Shown one piece after another: positions 1 to 13,080 of a stretch of 64,000 nucleotides of DNA. Origin of the DNA: Trichoplusia ni (taxonomy: Eukaryota > Arthropoda > Insecta > Lepidoptera > Noctuidae); the NCBI RefSeq assembly GCF_003590095.1, contig NC_039478.1, positions 16,368,001-16,432,000 of the forward strand, read 5' to 3'. Each line of letters begins with the position of its first letter. Position 1 is the stretch's first letter. The translations under genes and the position numbers were made by a program. Under the pieces are notes generated by a model. That model was not told the DNA's origin and searched no databases. It saw only the letters and a program-made list of their open reading frames with translations.

Positions 1-3000
1 GTTAATATGTGTCATAAGTAATTGACGTGCTGGTAATAATATGTTATGGACTGTGACATTTAAGCACATGCCATTAAAATCCTATAAAAGAAAAAATATA
101 CAATATTAATGGCAATACTTTAAAAAGATAAGCACGAAATTCTTCATCACCGTAAAAAAAATAGCAGAACTTGATGAAACTAAATGTTCGATGTTTAAAA
201 CTTGTTTTTAAAATCCGTTACGAATTAAGTTCTAAAAGGACTAAATTAAACGAAACAGTTTTATTTAAAAATCGAACAATCGAGTTTTTTTTATATGTAA
301 CCTTCACACTTGCACTTCTCATTTTCATAAAATACCAAGCTCCTAAAAACTATTGCATTCATTGTACATGTAGAAAAAAAGTTCCAGTAAGTCGTATCTA
401 CCCACATTTAAAAAGGTAGTCTATTAAGTATATTGGGCCTTGTAAAACAAAACATTTCATGTTAGTTTAGTTGACAATATAAAACTTAAACGACGCTAAG
501 GCCAGTCCGTGAACAATGCGCGTCAATATGATTGACATTCGACACTCCTGTATCAGGGCTGGCACTTTACAGATTAATAAATAATTAAGAGCATAAAAAA
601 TAACATTTGTTTTTTTTTGTGTGATAGATAAAGCTTAGTTAATGACTTGTATTATAATCCTCTTTTAATTGTGATTTAATCAATTAATAAACTTGCTATT
701 CTCGTTCATACCTATACACGGAAAGATTATGTATATGTTTAAAGTTCTGAGGTAACAAACATATAGAAAAAAAAACGAAACACAGAAGAATCAAGATTCT
801 TCTTTGAAGTACTTTAATAATACGTAGGTTTATATTTGATACTTAACTTTGATAAATGTGTATCAGACATTGCCAATAAATGTGTTAGTTTTATTAAACC
901 AAGATCACTTTTATGTCAACTTTAAAGTGCATGCCTACTATACAATAAATATCCAAGCATAAAGATATATCTGAAACCACTGTTAATAAACTGTCAAATT
1001 AGTTGTCACTACAAGTTTGGAATGAGCTGAATAAAAATATACATCCGTTTTATTTTACATCTACTTTATTTTGACAGCCCTGCAAGTGCTACAAGATACA
1101 TACATCCATTGAAAACTCGACCATTTCGAATTTCGGCGAATCTTATTCCGTAGAAAGAAGGTTCAAATTTGTTTGATTTATTTGCTTATGTTTATGAATG
1201 ATTACTTACACAAGTGTTTTGTTGGACAATACAAGTTGATGCGCCAGTGACCTGTTTTTAAACACGTGTACACCGGAGCAAAACAATCAAGTGTGTGACG
1301 GTTAAAATAACATAGGTTATGAATTTCCATTGTTTGGGTATCTGTCAAAGTAAATAGTGTTGTTGTGTTTCAGGGTGTAGAGTAGCCGGTATATGAAGGT
1401 TAGGTGGTAAAATATTTTGTGTACTGAATGCTACATTCATATATACACATACATTCATGTCACATGAGATTGTGTTTTTTTAATGACTACCGTACTAAGA
1501 AATTCTTATGTCGCGGGTTGTTTACCAATATTCAATTCATAGAAATCCACTCCTAGACACCCAGACTCAGAGCAAGCATTAAACTATCATAATCACAAAC
1601 GTTACTTTTGATGTTAGAGTACATAGCATGGGAGCACATGGTCCGATATAAATCTCTTTTAAGAAAAGCGATATTGAATAAAATTCACAATAAATCAAAA
1701 CAGCATAATATCAAATACCTTTTATAAAACTGAACATTTCGATTTTCTATCGAGTAATTAATCATACTCATCTCGTTTTATGTCCATCAAGGCAGCATTT
1801 AACACATAAATCTTCGTTGCGAAGGAAAGCTATCAAATCGGAATTAAGTGATCTCGAAACTGCTAATTAGGCGCACAGCCCAACATTAACTTTCCACTTT
1901 TTGACAACCAAATCATGTACTGTGAAATATGTTTCGAAATGTCATGTATTAACTATTAATACAAGTTTCAATTTAGACCCTGTACTATAACCTCAGCAAA
2001 ACTATCGCTGTTGTCTAAGCGAGACACCGCATTACAATTTGTAGCGGCATCTTGCTTCCACAATATCAACCTTCTTGCTTTGAGAATTTATATTACGCGG
2101 TGGTACAACCAGTTTAACGAGTAATTATATCAAAATATGTTGCTAATAGATACTAAAATTGACACAACATGTTGATAAATTTGTGTAATCATAAATATGA
2201 AGAAAGCTTCATTCAATTTACTCCATGGACTTTCAACTTTTACTATGTCGTAAGAGATGTATTAACTGCGCATGATCTTATAATGTGCCTATCATTAATC
2301 ATGGATAGTTTGAAGAGTTGAGCAGAAAACGACGTTTTTGTTGGCTTATAATAAGCTAACGATGGTTGTTATTCTCATACAATAAAATTGAACTTTTGCA
2401 CGACATCAAAATTCAAATATCAAAATAAGATAAGGTCGTATATATTATATATTTCGTCTTTTTATATTTCGGTTCTATGAATAACGAAAAAAATGTACCA
2501 AGTTATTTACTTAATGATTATATTCGAATTAAAAATAAAAATGTATGATTCTAAATTCAAATTTAATGAATGCCGCTCATTTCCATAGAAAAAGAACATG
2601 ACAACTCAAAAAAAACATGTTATTTTGCGCTTAAATCTTTGACAAGTACAATAATAACTTGTTAACAGTTTACTTCAGGCGAAAGTCTTAACTGTCAAGT
2701 GTAAACGGGTAAGTTAACGGTCGTAGGCAAAGGGCCAACTTGGTCACAACATTAACATTGCCTTGTGTAACTCTTTAGAAAACTCGGATACTTTTGACAC
2801 GGAATCTCACATCATGTCACAGCTGCTAGCGGCCATTTTACTGAATCTGTGCACCAAAGTTTCGACGGTATTCTGCATTTAAAATATTAAAAATAATGAC
2901 ATCACGCACTGGTCATGCCTTTTTTTACTTATTTATTTAAAAGCTGCAATCATGATTGGGAAATTACATTGGCATGTTAATTTAAAAGCCATCTTTTTTC

Positions 3001-3727
3001 GATCAATTTAATCGTTTCAAACGTTCATTCACACATTTTCAATTATTTTTTTCTAAAATAGCATATTTTGTAAAACTATAATTGTAATCCAAATAATCAT
3101 CTCAAAATATTGGAATTTAAGTAAAATGAACTCAATAGAAACTAGAGTCCTATCAATTTCTTAGAATATGCTATTGTTATTGGATTGTTCTATAGTTATT
3201 ATAACGCTGCATAATACTGCACTAATAATAGGTACTGTACATAATGTATTATACGTGAAACAATTTAAAAAAACAGAGCATGTGTGATTCTAATCAAATG
3301 ATTGATTAGACCAAGGTGACAATGAAACTGAATGCATTACAGATGAAACATAAAATAGTTTCTAACCGTCTGGTGATTGCATAAAATCTATTTATTAAAT
3401 TGAAGCAATTATTATTCATAAACATCTCCGTCGTATTATATTATAATTACCTACTAATTGCTGTTTTTGAATGCGTGTCATTAAGATTGGCATTTAAAAC
3501 CACATTAATTGCTTAATTCTGTTACCAATTATGAATACTAAATAATTTCAAGCAAAATTATCTCAAAACTTGCTTTTTAGGAACTAAACATTCAAATGAT
3601 TTGATTAAAATACACAAAAAAATTTAATCAATAATTTGAGTGCATGTTTTTGCTTATCTAAATTCATGATACTTAACTTCATAGAAGGTTTGTTCAAAAG
3701 AAAAATAAACAGTCATACATCATCATT
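1..3727. other. Non-coding stretch, no recognised feature
   Basis: AT-rich DNA with only very short open frames. The longest, of about 80 codons near 171-419, is Lys/Phe-rich and matches nothing I know. I see no convincing exon with splice signals and no clear transposon ends. It may be intergenic, or intron of the minus-strand gene whose promoter may lie near 15 kb. Confidence 0.6.
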
Positions 3728-3730
3728 GAC

Positions 3731-3990
3731 TGGCCTGTTGGTCTGGTGGTTAGTGGCCCTGACTGCTATAACGGAGGTCGTGGGTTCGATTCCCACCCAA
3801 GACAAATGTTTGTGTGATGAGCACGATCATTTGTTCTGTGTCTGGGTGTAATTTATCTATAATTTGTGCGTATTTAGAAATGTAAAAGTATGTTTATCAG
3901 TTGTCTAGTCCTCATAATACAAGCTTTACTTAGTTTGAGACTAGATGGCGTTGTGTGAAAGTGATGGAATATTATATTATATAAGTACAA
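3731..3990 (+). mobile_element. tRNA-derived SINE, family A, copy 1
   Basis: The copy starts with a tRNA-like head. An A-box-like stretch (TGGTCTGGTGGTTAGTGG) lies near 3739, and a B box (GGTTCGATTCC) lies near 3783. A family-specific body follows, with the motifs GTGATGAGCACGATCATTTGTTC and, near the end, TAGATGGCGTTGTGTGAAAGTG. The tail is a run of TATTATAT. A close second copy lies at 22,217, so this is an interspersed element and not a functional tRNA gene. Target-site duplications are not obvious. Confidence 0.85.
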
Positions 3991-5555
3991 AAAGTATTTA
4001 TACAAGGTTATTCACAGAAATCTTCAGACTAATGTGCAAGACATTCTTCACCAAAAAAAATACACACGACGGATATTTATTTGTCAAGAATCATTGAAAT
4101 GTCACGATTCGTCATTGGCTTCGACAGTCATGCTAAAAACATTACACCAACCTTGATACCCACTTAAAGTACCAAAACATAACTACAAAGTATGTCCTGA
4201 AAGGGTCAAGAGTTAATTACGTGTGACTTTAAGACACTTTAAGTATAAATAATAACTGTAAGCTGTAAGTGGGACGAACATTTAAATAATTTAAGTAGTG
4301 GTACTTTAAGAGGCATCGATAATAACTATGTATGGTTTTCGTGAAGCGAATTACTAATTATGTTTTTGATTGTGTGCTCACGATAAAATGTTAACCACCC
4401 CTGCAACGCCGAATTAGCTGATGTATCATTGCACCCGGTTGACCCCGGTAGACTGGAAACTAAACTCCATATAGTTGGAAAAACGCTAGCTGACCGGTTG
4501 ATATTAAAGCAATATGAGAAAACCTTATCACATTTTTTTTCATTCTTAAAAAAAGTTGTTTCTCCACATGGTCATTTTCTTTGTAAACATATTGTAGAGG
4601 TATAAATAGTCAATCAAACTATTCTTCTACAAGAGACAGAATCGTAATAATGACATACTTTGGTGTGAACCTTCTTGTTATAAACCTAGTTTCATTGACC
4701 CTGAACACAGATATTATCGTTCCCAGTCTTATTCTGACTCTAGCAAGGACAGCAATCAAGTTTCAAGATTAATACGGTTAACAGCCTACTACTTATTTTT
4801 ACTTCATTTTAGGTTTAAAACGATTAAAAAAGTAATTTTCCGATTTAATCTTTAACTACCTATATTTAATAGTTTTATGTACTTTCCTTTTCTAAACATC
4901 ATTTGCGTATATTTTATACCAAAAAAATATTAATATAAAAAAAATATAAAAAAATAAATATTTCCCAACTATGAAAAATATTGTCTTATCTTACCGAATG
5001 CTAAAATGGATGACCCTATTTAGTGTTGCAATGATCGAATAATGTAAAAGTATAATAATAATATACAAAAAAAACTTAATATGTTAAGATAGCGTTGACA
5101 TTACGCAGTAGTTTTGCCTATACTCGAGCAACCAGTCGTACTTCTTTATACAATTCTAGGTCAGACCATGCCCAAAAATGTAATACACGATAATAAACAT
5201 ATCAAGCGTAAAAGCGTAGGCGAGACAAAGAAAAAATACAAAATCAAATGGAAGATATTCATTGCGCGTTATGTATTAAGACAATGTCATTGGACCGCAT
5301 TGGACGCTCAATGAAACGAAAACATTCGGTGAATTGTCGTTTTTACTTTCGCGTTGAGTACTACTTAGAAAACAGACCGACTCGTATGTACCACTTTGGC
5401 GAACAAGTGAATACGTTAAATGCATGAGACAATTTCGTGCTCATTACCTTGACTTGGATTGAAGAAAATGTCGCAGTTCTGTTACTTAATAATGTGGTTT
5501 ATGGTTAGAATGACAATTTCAAAATTTAAAAGACTGTAGAAGCGAATTCTGTACC
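3991..5555. other. Non-coding stretch, no recognised feature
   Basis: AT-rich sequence without a supportable exon. An A/T-only tract of tandem TATAAAAA-type units lies near 4,918-4,965. The short open frame near 5,114-5,314 has no recognisable domain. Confidence 0.55.
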
Positions 5556-5835
5556 AACCGGCCAAGTGCGACTCGAACTCACGATACTGAGCGTTCTGTA
5601 AAAATAGGCCAAAAAAAATGACTGACAAGTAAATTTCAAAAAGAACTTATTCGTCACGTCATGGTCATAAATTTATTGGGTCATAATCTCATTCTTTATT
5701 TTTTGTTACAGTGGCAACAGAAACACATCATCTGTGAAAAAAATATCAGTCTATCAAATACAGTTCACGCGATAAAGCCTGGTGCAAACGGACAGACAGT
5801 CATTGGAGCTTTACTAATTTCAGATTAGGGTGCTT
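5556..5835 (+). repeat. Degenerate lepidopteran interspersed repeat (CCAAGTGCGACTC end), copy 1
   Basis: It begins with ACCGGCCAAGTGCGACTCG-like sequence. It continues through a conserved block GTGGCAACAGAAA..CATCATCTGTGAAAA near 5,712 and a block like TTCACGCGATAAAGCCTGGTG near 5,764. This order matches a very common lepidopteran repeat, known to me from family knowledge only and probably the 3' part of a non-LTR element. Reverse-strand relatives in this window lie near 16.0, 25.75 and 40.5 kb. It encodes nothing. Confidence 0.6.
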
Positions 5836-6764
5836 ATCTATCTGAGCAACATGATCATTTACGCTGTAACTATCAAAAAAATTGAATAACGACATTATAC
5901 CAGTTCTACCTACCAGTGTTTCCTATCGTCGTAATTATTAGAACCTCAAACAATCCCTACATATTTCCCATGCTCTCTCCACTTTCTTAGCTCACATGCA
6001 AAGTCAATATAACGTACAGACGATGTCGCATTAAACTGACGATTCAATCTTAAGACCCAAATAAGGAGCAAACAAGATGAATCGGACAAGTCATCCAATC
6101 AGAAAGTCAAACGAATCTTATGTTTTCTTCCATATAAAATATGGGCAATAATTAAATATTCTAGCACCATTCGTTTTAATCATTAACTGTAATGGCCTGT
6201 ATAAATTCCTAATATCTTATGTCATGTTTAGAAAAAAAGAAAAAAAATGTATTTACAAGATATCCACTTTTTAATGTCAAACAAAACGTAGACGCTCCTC
6301 TTTTCCCCCACCTTATTGCTAATGTAATATCTAGGTGGTTGCAAGCTAATGCTCAAGAAATTCCAATTTTAAATTTGGGCGAAGAGAAACTCTCAATTTA
6401 AATTACGCTAAATGTTTTGTGTTATTCTCGCCAGACCATTTAAAAATAAATTAGTCTTTAAAACTCATCGCAAAAAGGTTTTTCATAAATATCTTTGCAC
6501 TTTAGCCGTAAATGTTAATAGTTGTAACAAGGTCGGCGGGGCATCACGTAAGGCGCATAATTTCCATACAAATTACGGTCACTTTCGAAATTGTCCATTG
6601 AAATTCGGTTGTGCTGACAATTTTAAAACACCATTGTGTTCTGTCACGAGTCTAAGAAGTCTCTTTGAGCTTACTGTTAGAAGTGATAGCCTTGGTGTAG
6701 ACTCTGACATAGTAAACACACAATTATGAAAGAGAATGGATAAAGGCATGATTTGAATTATTTA
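5836..6764. other. Non-coding stretch with one unassigned 105-codon open frame
   Basis: An open frame at 6,412-6,729 (plus) has no recognisable motif, no splice context and no neighbour that would explain it. I treat it as chance. Otherwise plain AT-rich sequence. Confidence 0.5.
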
Positions 6765-6837
6765 TAAATTCCTTTTTGTCTTATCCAACTCTTGAGGCCT
6801 AAGACCTCAAGAGTTGGATAAGACAAAAAGGAATTTA
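6765..6837. repeat. Perfect 33 bp inverted repeat with 7 nt loop
   Basis: The left arm 6,765-6,797 is the exact reverse complement of the right arm 6,805-6,837, with the loop CCTAAGA between them. The arms contain CTTATCCAACTCTTGAGG and its complement. There is not one mismatch over 33 pairs, which stands out in a region where other repeats are decayed. It could be a recent fold-back insertion, a small-RNA hairpin or an assembly artefact; the sequence alone does not decide. Confidence 0.9.
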
Positions 6838-7666
6838 GCTAGCTTTCTTATTTAGCTTTTAAGGTGACATTAAAAATTAAAACATACATACAATAATTTT
6901 ACTTAACGAAGAACTAAGGCAAGACATCATCTGAAAGAAGATATCAATTACAAAAACAGTTCATTGAAACACGGGAATTCGATTACAAAACTTAGGAGAG
7001 TTATAATAAAACATTGTCGTTGCATCACCTTCATTCAGTCACGTTTCTATCTGGGCTACCACTTACTTGCATTAATATAGAATTAAGTTGACGAACAAAC
7101 CACAAGCCGGTTTTGACAGAACACTATTTTAATGTCGCAGAAGATGAATTTAGATAGCTTTATGAAAGTCAAGTAAAACTCAAAATTATTGGAATATTTG
7201 CAAATACACAACATTTTAACAATAATTATCGTCATTATAAAGAATAAAAACAAGTCAAGTAATTAACATTAAGTAAATACTAGTTAAATAAAACAGCATT
7301 TGATAACGGTACATGAAGATATAACAGCACTGTAGAAAGCTTAACCAATCAAAGAATTACCAAAACAAAAGAATGCTATGATGCTTAACTTTCAATACCA
7401 AACACAATTTTATAATTGGTTAACCCAGTAGCCAAAGAAAAAACAGAAAATCCATTGACATTCAATTTCTTTAAAACAAACGTTTTCTTTGAAAAACAAA
7501 CAGAATATGATCTCATTTCGTAAAGGTTAACATTACACCATATTATGATATCACATTGTCTCACAATAAGCTTTTAAACTTGAGATAGCCTGAATGACGT
7601 CATTTGGCACAAGTTTAGACAAGGTAAATGCAGATTTTCTCACCGTATACATTGAATAAGACCAGG

Positions 7667-7900
7667 TGGGTGATTCTCCAGAAAAAAAATAACACAAGTT
7701 AACGTCGTCATTATCCTCACCAACTGGTCTAAGTAACTGTGGTACTAAATTTTTATAATTTTTAAGTCATCTATTAATAGCGTGAGTACTTTACGAACTT
7801 GGATAAAAATAATTTAGAATACATCAATCTGCAGTATCAAAAGTGCGGTGAGGATAATGACGTTTTTAACTTGTTTTACTTTTTTCCGGAGAATCACCCA
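7667..7900. mobile_element. MITE with ~55 bp terminal inverted repeats
   Basis: The left end reads TGGGTGATTCTCCAGAAAA and runs into GTCATTATCCTCACC. The right end is its imperfect reverse complement, ending GGAGAATCACCCA. The two arms align over about 55 bases with a few substitutions and small gaps, enclosing roughly 120 bases of AT-rich core. The element has no coding capacity, so it is a non-autonomous DNA transposon. No clean target-site duplication is visible, so its superfamily stays open. Confidence 0.8.
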
Positions 7901-10900
7901 GGTATCATACAAAGTTAGTAGTCTTTAAAAAACAAATAAGGATACAAGAACAACGAATATACACAAATTGAAAAACCAGACAAAACAATAATTATAGATA
8001 AAGATATAAACCAAAAACTGACTACATAAAGGTCGAAATTCTCAATATGATTTAAATAAATACAAACGATACAATTCCTGTTAAAGACAATTAACTTTAA
8101 GATATCGACAGTATTTAAGCAACAATTAAATCCACGCTTATCAAACAACACAACTTTAATTACAACTCTACAAACGCCTAGGAAGTACACAAGGTTGCTA
8201 TAGTAACGGATGTTTTAAATAAACACATATTTAAAACATATGATTAGTATGAACTTCCTTCTAACTTGATACGAAATAGAGATAAAAATAATCTAGACTT
8301 TTCCAATTTGGAATTCTACAGATATTTATCTCTCTAGAAAGATGAATTAGATAGACAGGCTATAAATGAAGTGATACTTTAACTGAAATTTCAAGAAAAT
8401 ATATGATTACAAAAAGTAGCCATCTAAGAGACTCCACCACAATTAGGTACCATAATAACCATTGCACAAAAAAAAACATCAGCAAATAACAAAGCAATGC
8501 CATCAAAATTAGAGAGATTTTCATTCACTTTACAACCAATTGTACAATAAGTGTAAAAAGTAAAGTTGCACAAGATAGCAACGATGTTCAGAACAAGTAA
8601 TTTCCCTTAGAAAACTTAGAAGTGAGAGTAAGAAAGTGAATGATCGTGTGAATTTTATATCGGCCTTGTCACACAAACATACATGATCGTTTTATGTGAA
8701 GCGTTTTAGGCGTTGAATGCGAAATCAATGACTATTACGCTTTCTATAGCGCATTAGGTGGTTTATCGCTTATAGGGCTTGGCTTTCGCATTTCATCAAA
8801 GAAAATCGTTTTACGGGGAATTTCGATGCAGGTATCGAAATGATGGATTTTGTACTCTATTTTGTGACAAGTGACAGAAATGATTTTAGCAAAAAAATTG
8901 ATCTTGTTGATCCAGACACAAATCTTAATCTAAACAACGTTAACAAGCAACATAAGTAAGTAAAGGAAATCAAACTGTTCGACGGACTTTCCTTGATGTT
9001 CAAAGGCAACAACTAAAATCGTGATCACTGATTTTCCTTAATGCTGATCGCAAGCCTTTTTATATCATTTCAATTGTATCTAAAGTTTCTGTACAACATC
9101 AGTTTCCAAACGACATTCATAAAGAAGATAATCCGATGCTAAGAAATAGTCACGATGTACACGAACATTTAGCAAATCCGTCAAAACGTCACTCCAAGAA
9201 TCGAACGTAAGAATTATGTATAATAACAGTGACTTCAAAAATCTTGACATTAAGCTGTACATTTATTACATTAATTCGATGTAATTGTGTGATAACCACT
9301 TCATTCAAGGCAATTCACACGTTTAGGGCCTTTGTCAAAACAAACAATGGAAAGTGAATATTTTTAACGACTACATTTAGAGACAATGACATTTATTCGC
9401 GTAGTTCCATCGTTAGAGCCATTAGAGACCACTTTTATATTATATAAGTTTATAATTTTGCTCATAATTGCAAATGTCTTCGAAAATTTTGCTGGTAATG
9501 AGTATTGTTCTGATTGTCATTTAAATATCGTTAGTCTATAAGTGTATTCATGTTTCAGTAGGCTTAGATTTAGGAGGTGTTTCATTAAAATTTCCTACAT
9601 CTAAATTTGAGAAATGATTGAATGTTACAAACCATTGCTTTTTTTATTTACCTTGAATGAATTTCCCAGATTGAAATAAATAAGAATAATTTCCAAGAAA
9701 TGAACATTTCAATCAGAACGCTACCAAACTCTTACTTCGACTAAAAAGTACCGAAACAATGACCAAACCATTAGTTCCATCGGAAAGCAATTTAAAATTC
9801 GAACTGCACTACTTAAGACCCGTTTCGTTTTGTACGATATTTAAAAAGCTGTGCCGAAACTATTCCGTGACATGGAATATAAAAAAAATATCTATATTTG
9901 GAGGCGATTGGTGTATTTGCACCAATAGGAGAGGTGAATGCGGTGGCGGCGAGGTTGTGGCGAGGTCGTCACGAGGGCCGACGCACTGCACACTGGACCG
10001 ATTTTAAACTTTTATAGAACTCACGACTTGTCAGGTCCTGTACCGAGACCTTGACTGCGCTAAGTGGTCGTTGATATTACTCACGCTGATTAAGAATAAT
10101 TTTAATTGGATGAAATGTAAACTGCTAATGATTTAAGGCAGTGATAAGATAGATGTACTTGATAAGAGTAACTAATTAGAAATTCTTGTGAACTAAGCTG
10201 ACTATTATTAGAATATACAACGTGCCTTGCTTATTATACATCATTACAATTTTATTTAATAATCAGGTTTATGACTCTCGCTCTAAAAAGTTGTCCATCT
10301 TGTTTTTTTAATAGGAAAATCTATATTTAACTAAAAATAACATCTACAAAGCAAATAAATAATAAACCACTTTATCTGTAGTCAATTTAAGTAACCATCT
10401 ATAAATACACTTGATCGGTATTTTCCATTCACAATGACCCAAAGAAACCAACAAGTGAAACCTACCTCAAGTGACAAAGTATGCAAAACAATGAAAAGTC
10501 GCCTTGTTCCAAATACATCGCCCTTTGCATAGTGGGCGGTCAGATTTGCCCGCCTTGTGCGACCGATCTAGATGTGAACTCGAACATCCCAACCAGTACA
10601 CTTACAGGCGTGTAGAAGAAGGACGCATAACAAAATGTCATCCTTAGATATCATGATGTCCTTATCAAGTAAAACGTACAGACATATGGTCATTTTCTAA
10701 GCGTAGTCCGTGCAAACAGCTGTTAGACATATGTCTTTATTGCATTATTAAAGAGGTGTTCCCCAAGGTTCAATACAGGGTCCATCACTAACAACGATGC
10801 AACGATAAGCAACTTAAAATTTAACCAAGGATTTGAACTTAAGATATTATTTTTGGGATTTAGGTTAAACCTTTGGGATGGAATTTTCAAGGTAGCATGT

Positions 10901-12884
10901 TCACATAGATAAGAAGAACAAACTTTTTTTGACCGTGTAGGGATGGAGAATGTTATGTTTATTTTTGAAATTTTTGGAGTCTTCATGTCTGCCTACAATA
11001 TTTTATAAGATAAGGGGCTTATAGTCTTATTAGCTAAGCTGTAGGCGTCTCTTAGTTACGTGTAATCAGGTCCCACCTATACTTTCACTTGCATAGACAT
11101 AAAATATTTTCGTTTATATTTACGTAACTCTACAATTAATATTGAAGATTTGTAGAAAAAAAAACTTGTTACAGCATGCTTGGCAAAAACTTCGTTAAGT
11201 AATTTATATAAGGCATTTCGAAGGCTGTTGGAAAGCAGCGCTGATGTACTTTCCCTCAACCTTTACAACTCGATAATCTACTTACTTTAATCTGTTATTT
11301 CTGACGTTTTATAGTAAATGAATATATATTTTTGATTGTAAAAACTGGAACTCATTCTCATGGATCAGAAAGTGATGTCAAAGTTAAAAAAAAAAATTCT
11401 AACTTCGATAATCCTACATTTAAAAGACTTATAAAAGATAATTTTATTTGTTGCTATTAAAGGAAAAAATCAAACAAACTAAAATGAAATAATAGTAACT
11501 AGCACAATAAAGCTATAAATCATATTTATCTTTACTTTAACAAATATATCACAACAATAAAAAATAAACGAGTAAAGTTGCAAGTGCTAAATAATCCACG
11601 CAAAAACGTTTTAATCGAAAAAACGTGACGCAAATTTGAACCGAACAAACAAATCGATATCACAACACCGAATAAAATGAATCTAAAATTTATATGAGTA
11701 TATGAGATAATTGTTGGAAATAATGTTACAAGTATAATGGCTTGTGCTAAAACAATAGCAGAAAGCCGGATACAGGAAGCCGTTAAGTGTGAAGACGGTG
11801 ATACACAGACACACGGACACGTTCGTCTAACATTAGAATGATTCGCTACTGTGTAATGTATTTCTATGACGGAAGCACATTTGTGGGTTAATCATGTGGC
11901 GTCTAATGCAACTTCTACCTTGCGTAACTTAATTTAAGATGTAATATCAATATGCATTTATTGCAAGCATATAGGTTAACGAAATCCGAAGATTAAGATA
12001 CGATTAGGAACATTGGTAATATGAGTGAAGTAATTGAATCATCAATCATTGCTTTTAATTCTCCTGTCAATATTTATGTATTTCAATTTAAGTTTTTGAC
12101 GTATATTAGCTTGTAAATAAACTACAATTTCATATCATCAACGACCTCTGAAGCTGTATCGTTTATTTATAACTCATTATAAACATCTGAAACATTATTG
12201 CATTTATCGCTAATATATTATGGCTAAGCACTGGCATTTTAAAGTAGACTGGTTATAATGTTATAGACAAACGATCTTGACCTTTATGCAGGCATAAGTT
12301 TAAAGGTCACATTCGTTTTGTCGAAATAAATCTCGGGGCTATTCTTAAAGAAGTATAATGAAGTAATTTGTATTTTATGATAAGCTAAAAGTTGCTTCGC
12401 ATGCGCGACAGTTTTGGCCAAGTGCCATATGGTCTATGGAAATATTTCCCATAGAATTTCTAAGTGAGAAGGTAACGAGAGAATTTGAATAAGTAAAGTC
12501 TGGTATCTAATGCATACATTGTATACAATGTTTGAAGTAAAAAAACATGTCAAACAGACGAAGCTCAAAATACGTCCCAAGCTTACCCTTATCAGCTGTT
12601 GGATGCTTTTATACCCTCTTGTTTGCATAATCATAAACATAGATGCCTTTGTAACGAAAGCCTGATAGCTTGTGTTTATTTTAGACCCTGATAAGTAGTT
12701 CAATGTTACTTTTTACTAAGGCACAGACATGCATCAAATTGTGTAGACGTAATAAATCAAGCTTAGTTGCCTAGTTCAGTATTCAAAATATATTTTTTTA
12801 TTCATGAGCCCTTGAAACTTTTTTCGAGTATCGGCAACCGCTTAACAATATATTTAAGTGCAAAAGTATTGATACATATATGTT
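7901..12884. other. Non-coding stretch, no recognised gene
   Basis: About 5 kb of AT-rich DNA. Open frames on both strands are under 95 codons, have low-complexity composition and lack splice context. A short GC-richer patch (9,930-9,995, GGTGGCGGCGAGG) and another near 10,520-10,560 (GGGCGGTCAGATTTGCCCGCC) stand out in composition, but I cannot assign either a function. Confidence 0.5.
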
Positions 12885-13080
12885 ATAGAGATTTGAGCTA
12901 AAGGTCACCGCGCTAAATAAAATGTGCGGGTCATGTCGCGGGTTCAATCCCCGTATATGTAAAGCATTTTTGTGTCTAATGTTTGTTCTCATTTAGGATG
13001 ACTTTGTACTTGTGACTTAAATGCTTTTGCCTCCCGCGACACAAGAATTACATTTCCAAGAGCGGGAGTCGTCTTTCTTT
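12885..13080 (+). mobile_element. tRNA-derived SINE, family B, copy 1
   Basis: A B-box-like sequence (TCGCGGGTTCAATCCCCG) near 12,937 is followed by a body with the order TGTTCT.., then CCCGCGACACAAGAATTACA, then AGAGCGGGAG. Related, more decayed copies lie near 35,741, 51,375 and 52,945. The tRNA-like head is too decayed to be a functional tRNA. Confidence 0.65.

Noticed and set aside
3731..3805. Possible tRNA gene
   Set aside because: A and B boxes are present, but the sequence continues into a SINE body shared with other copies, and the cloverleaf is not well kept.
6412..6729. Open frame of 105 codons
   Set aside because: No domain, no splice signals in the right frame and no supporting neighbours; length is within chance for a long window.
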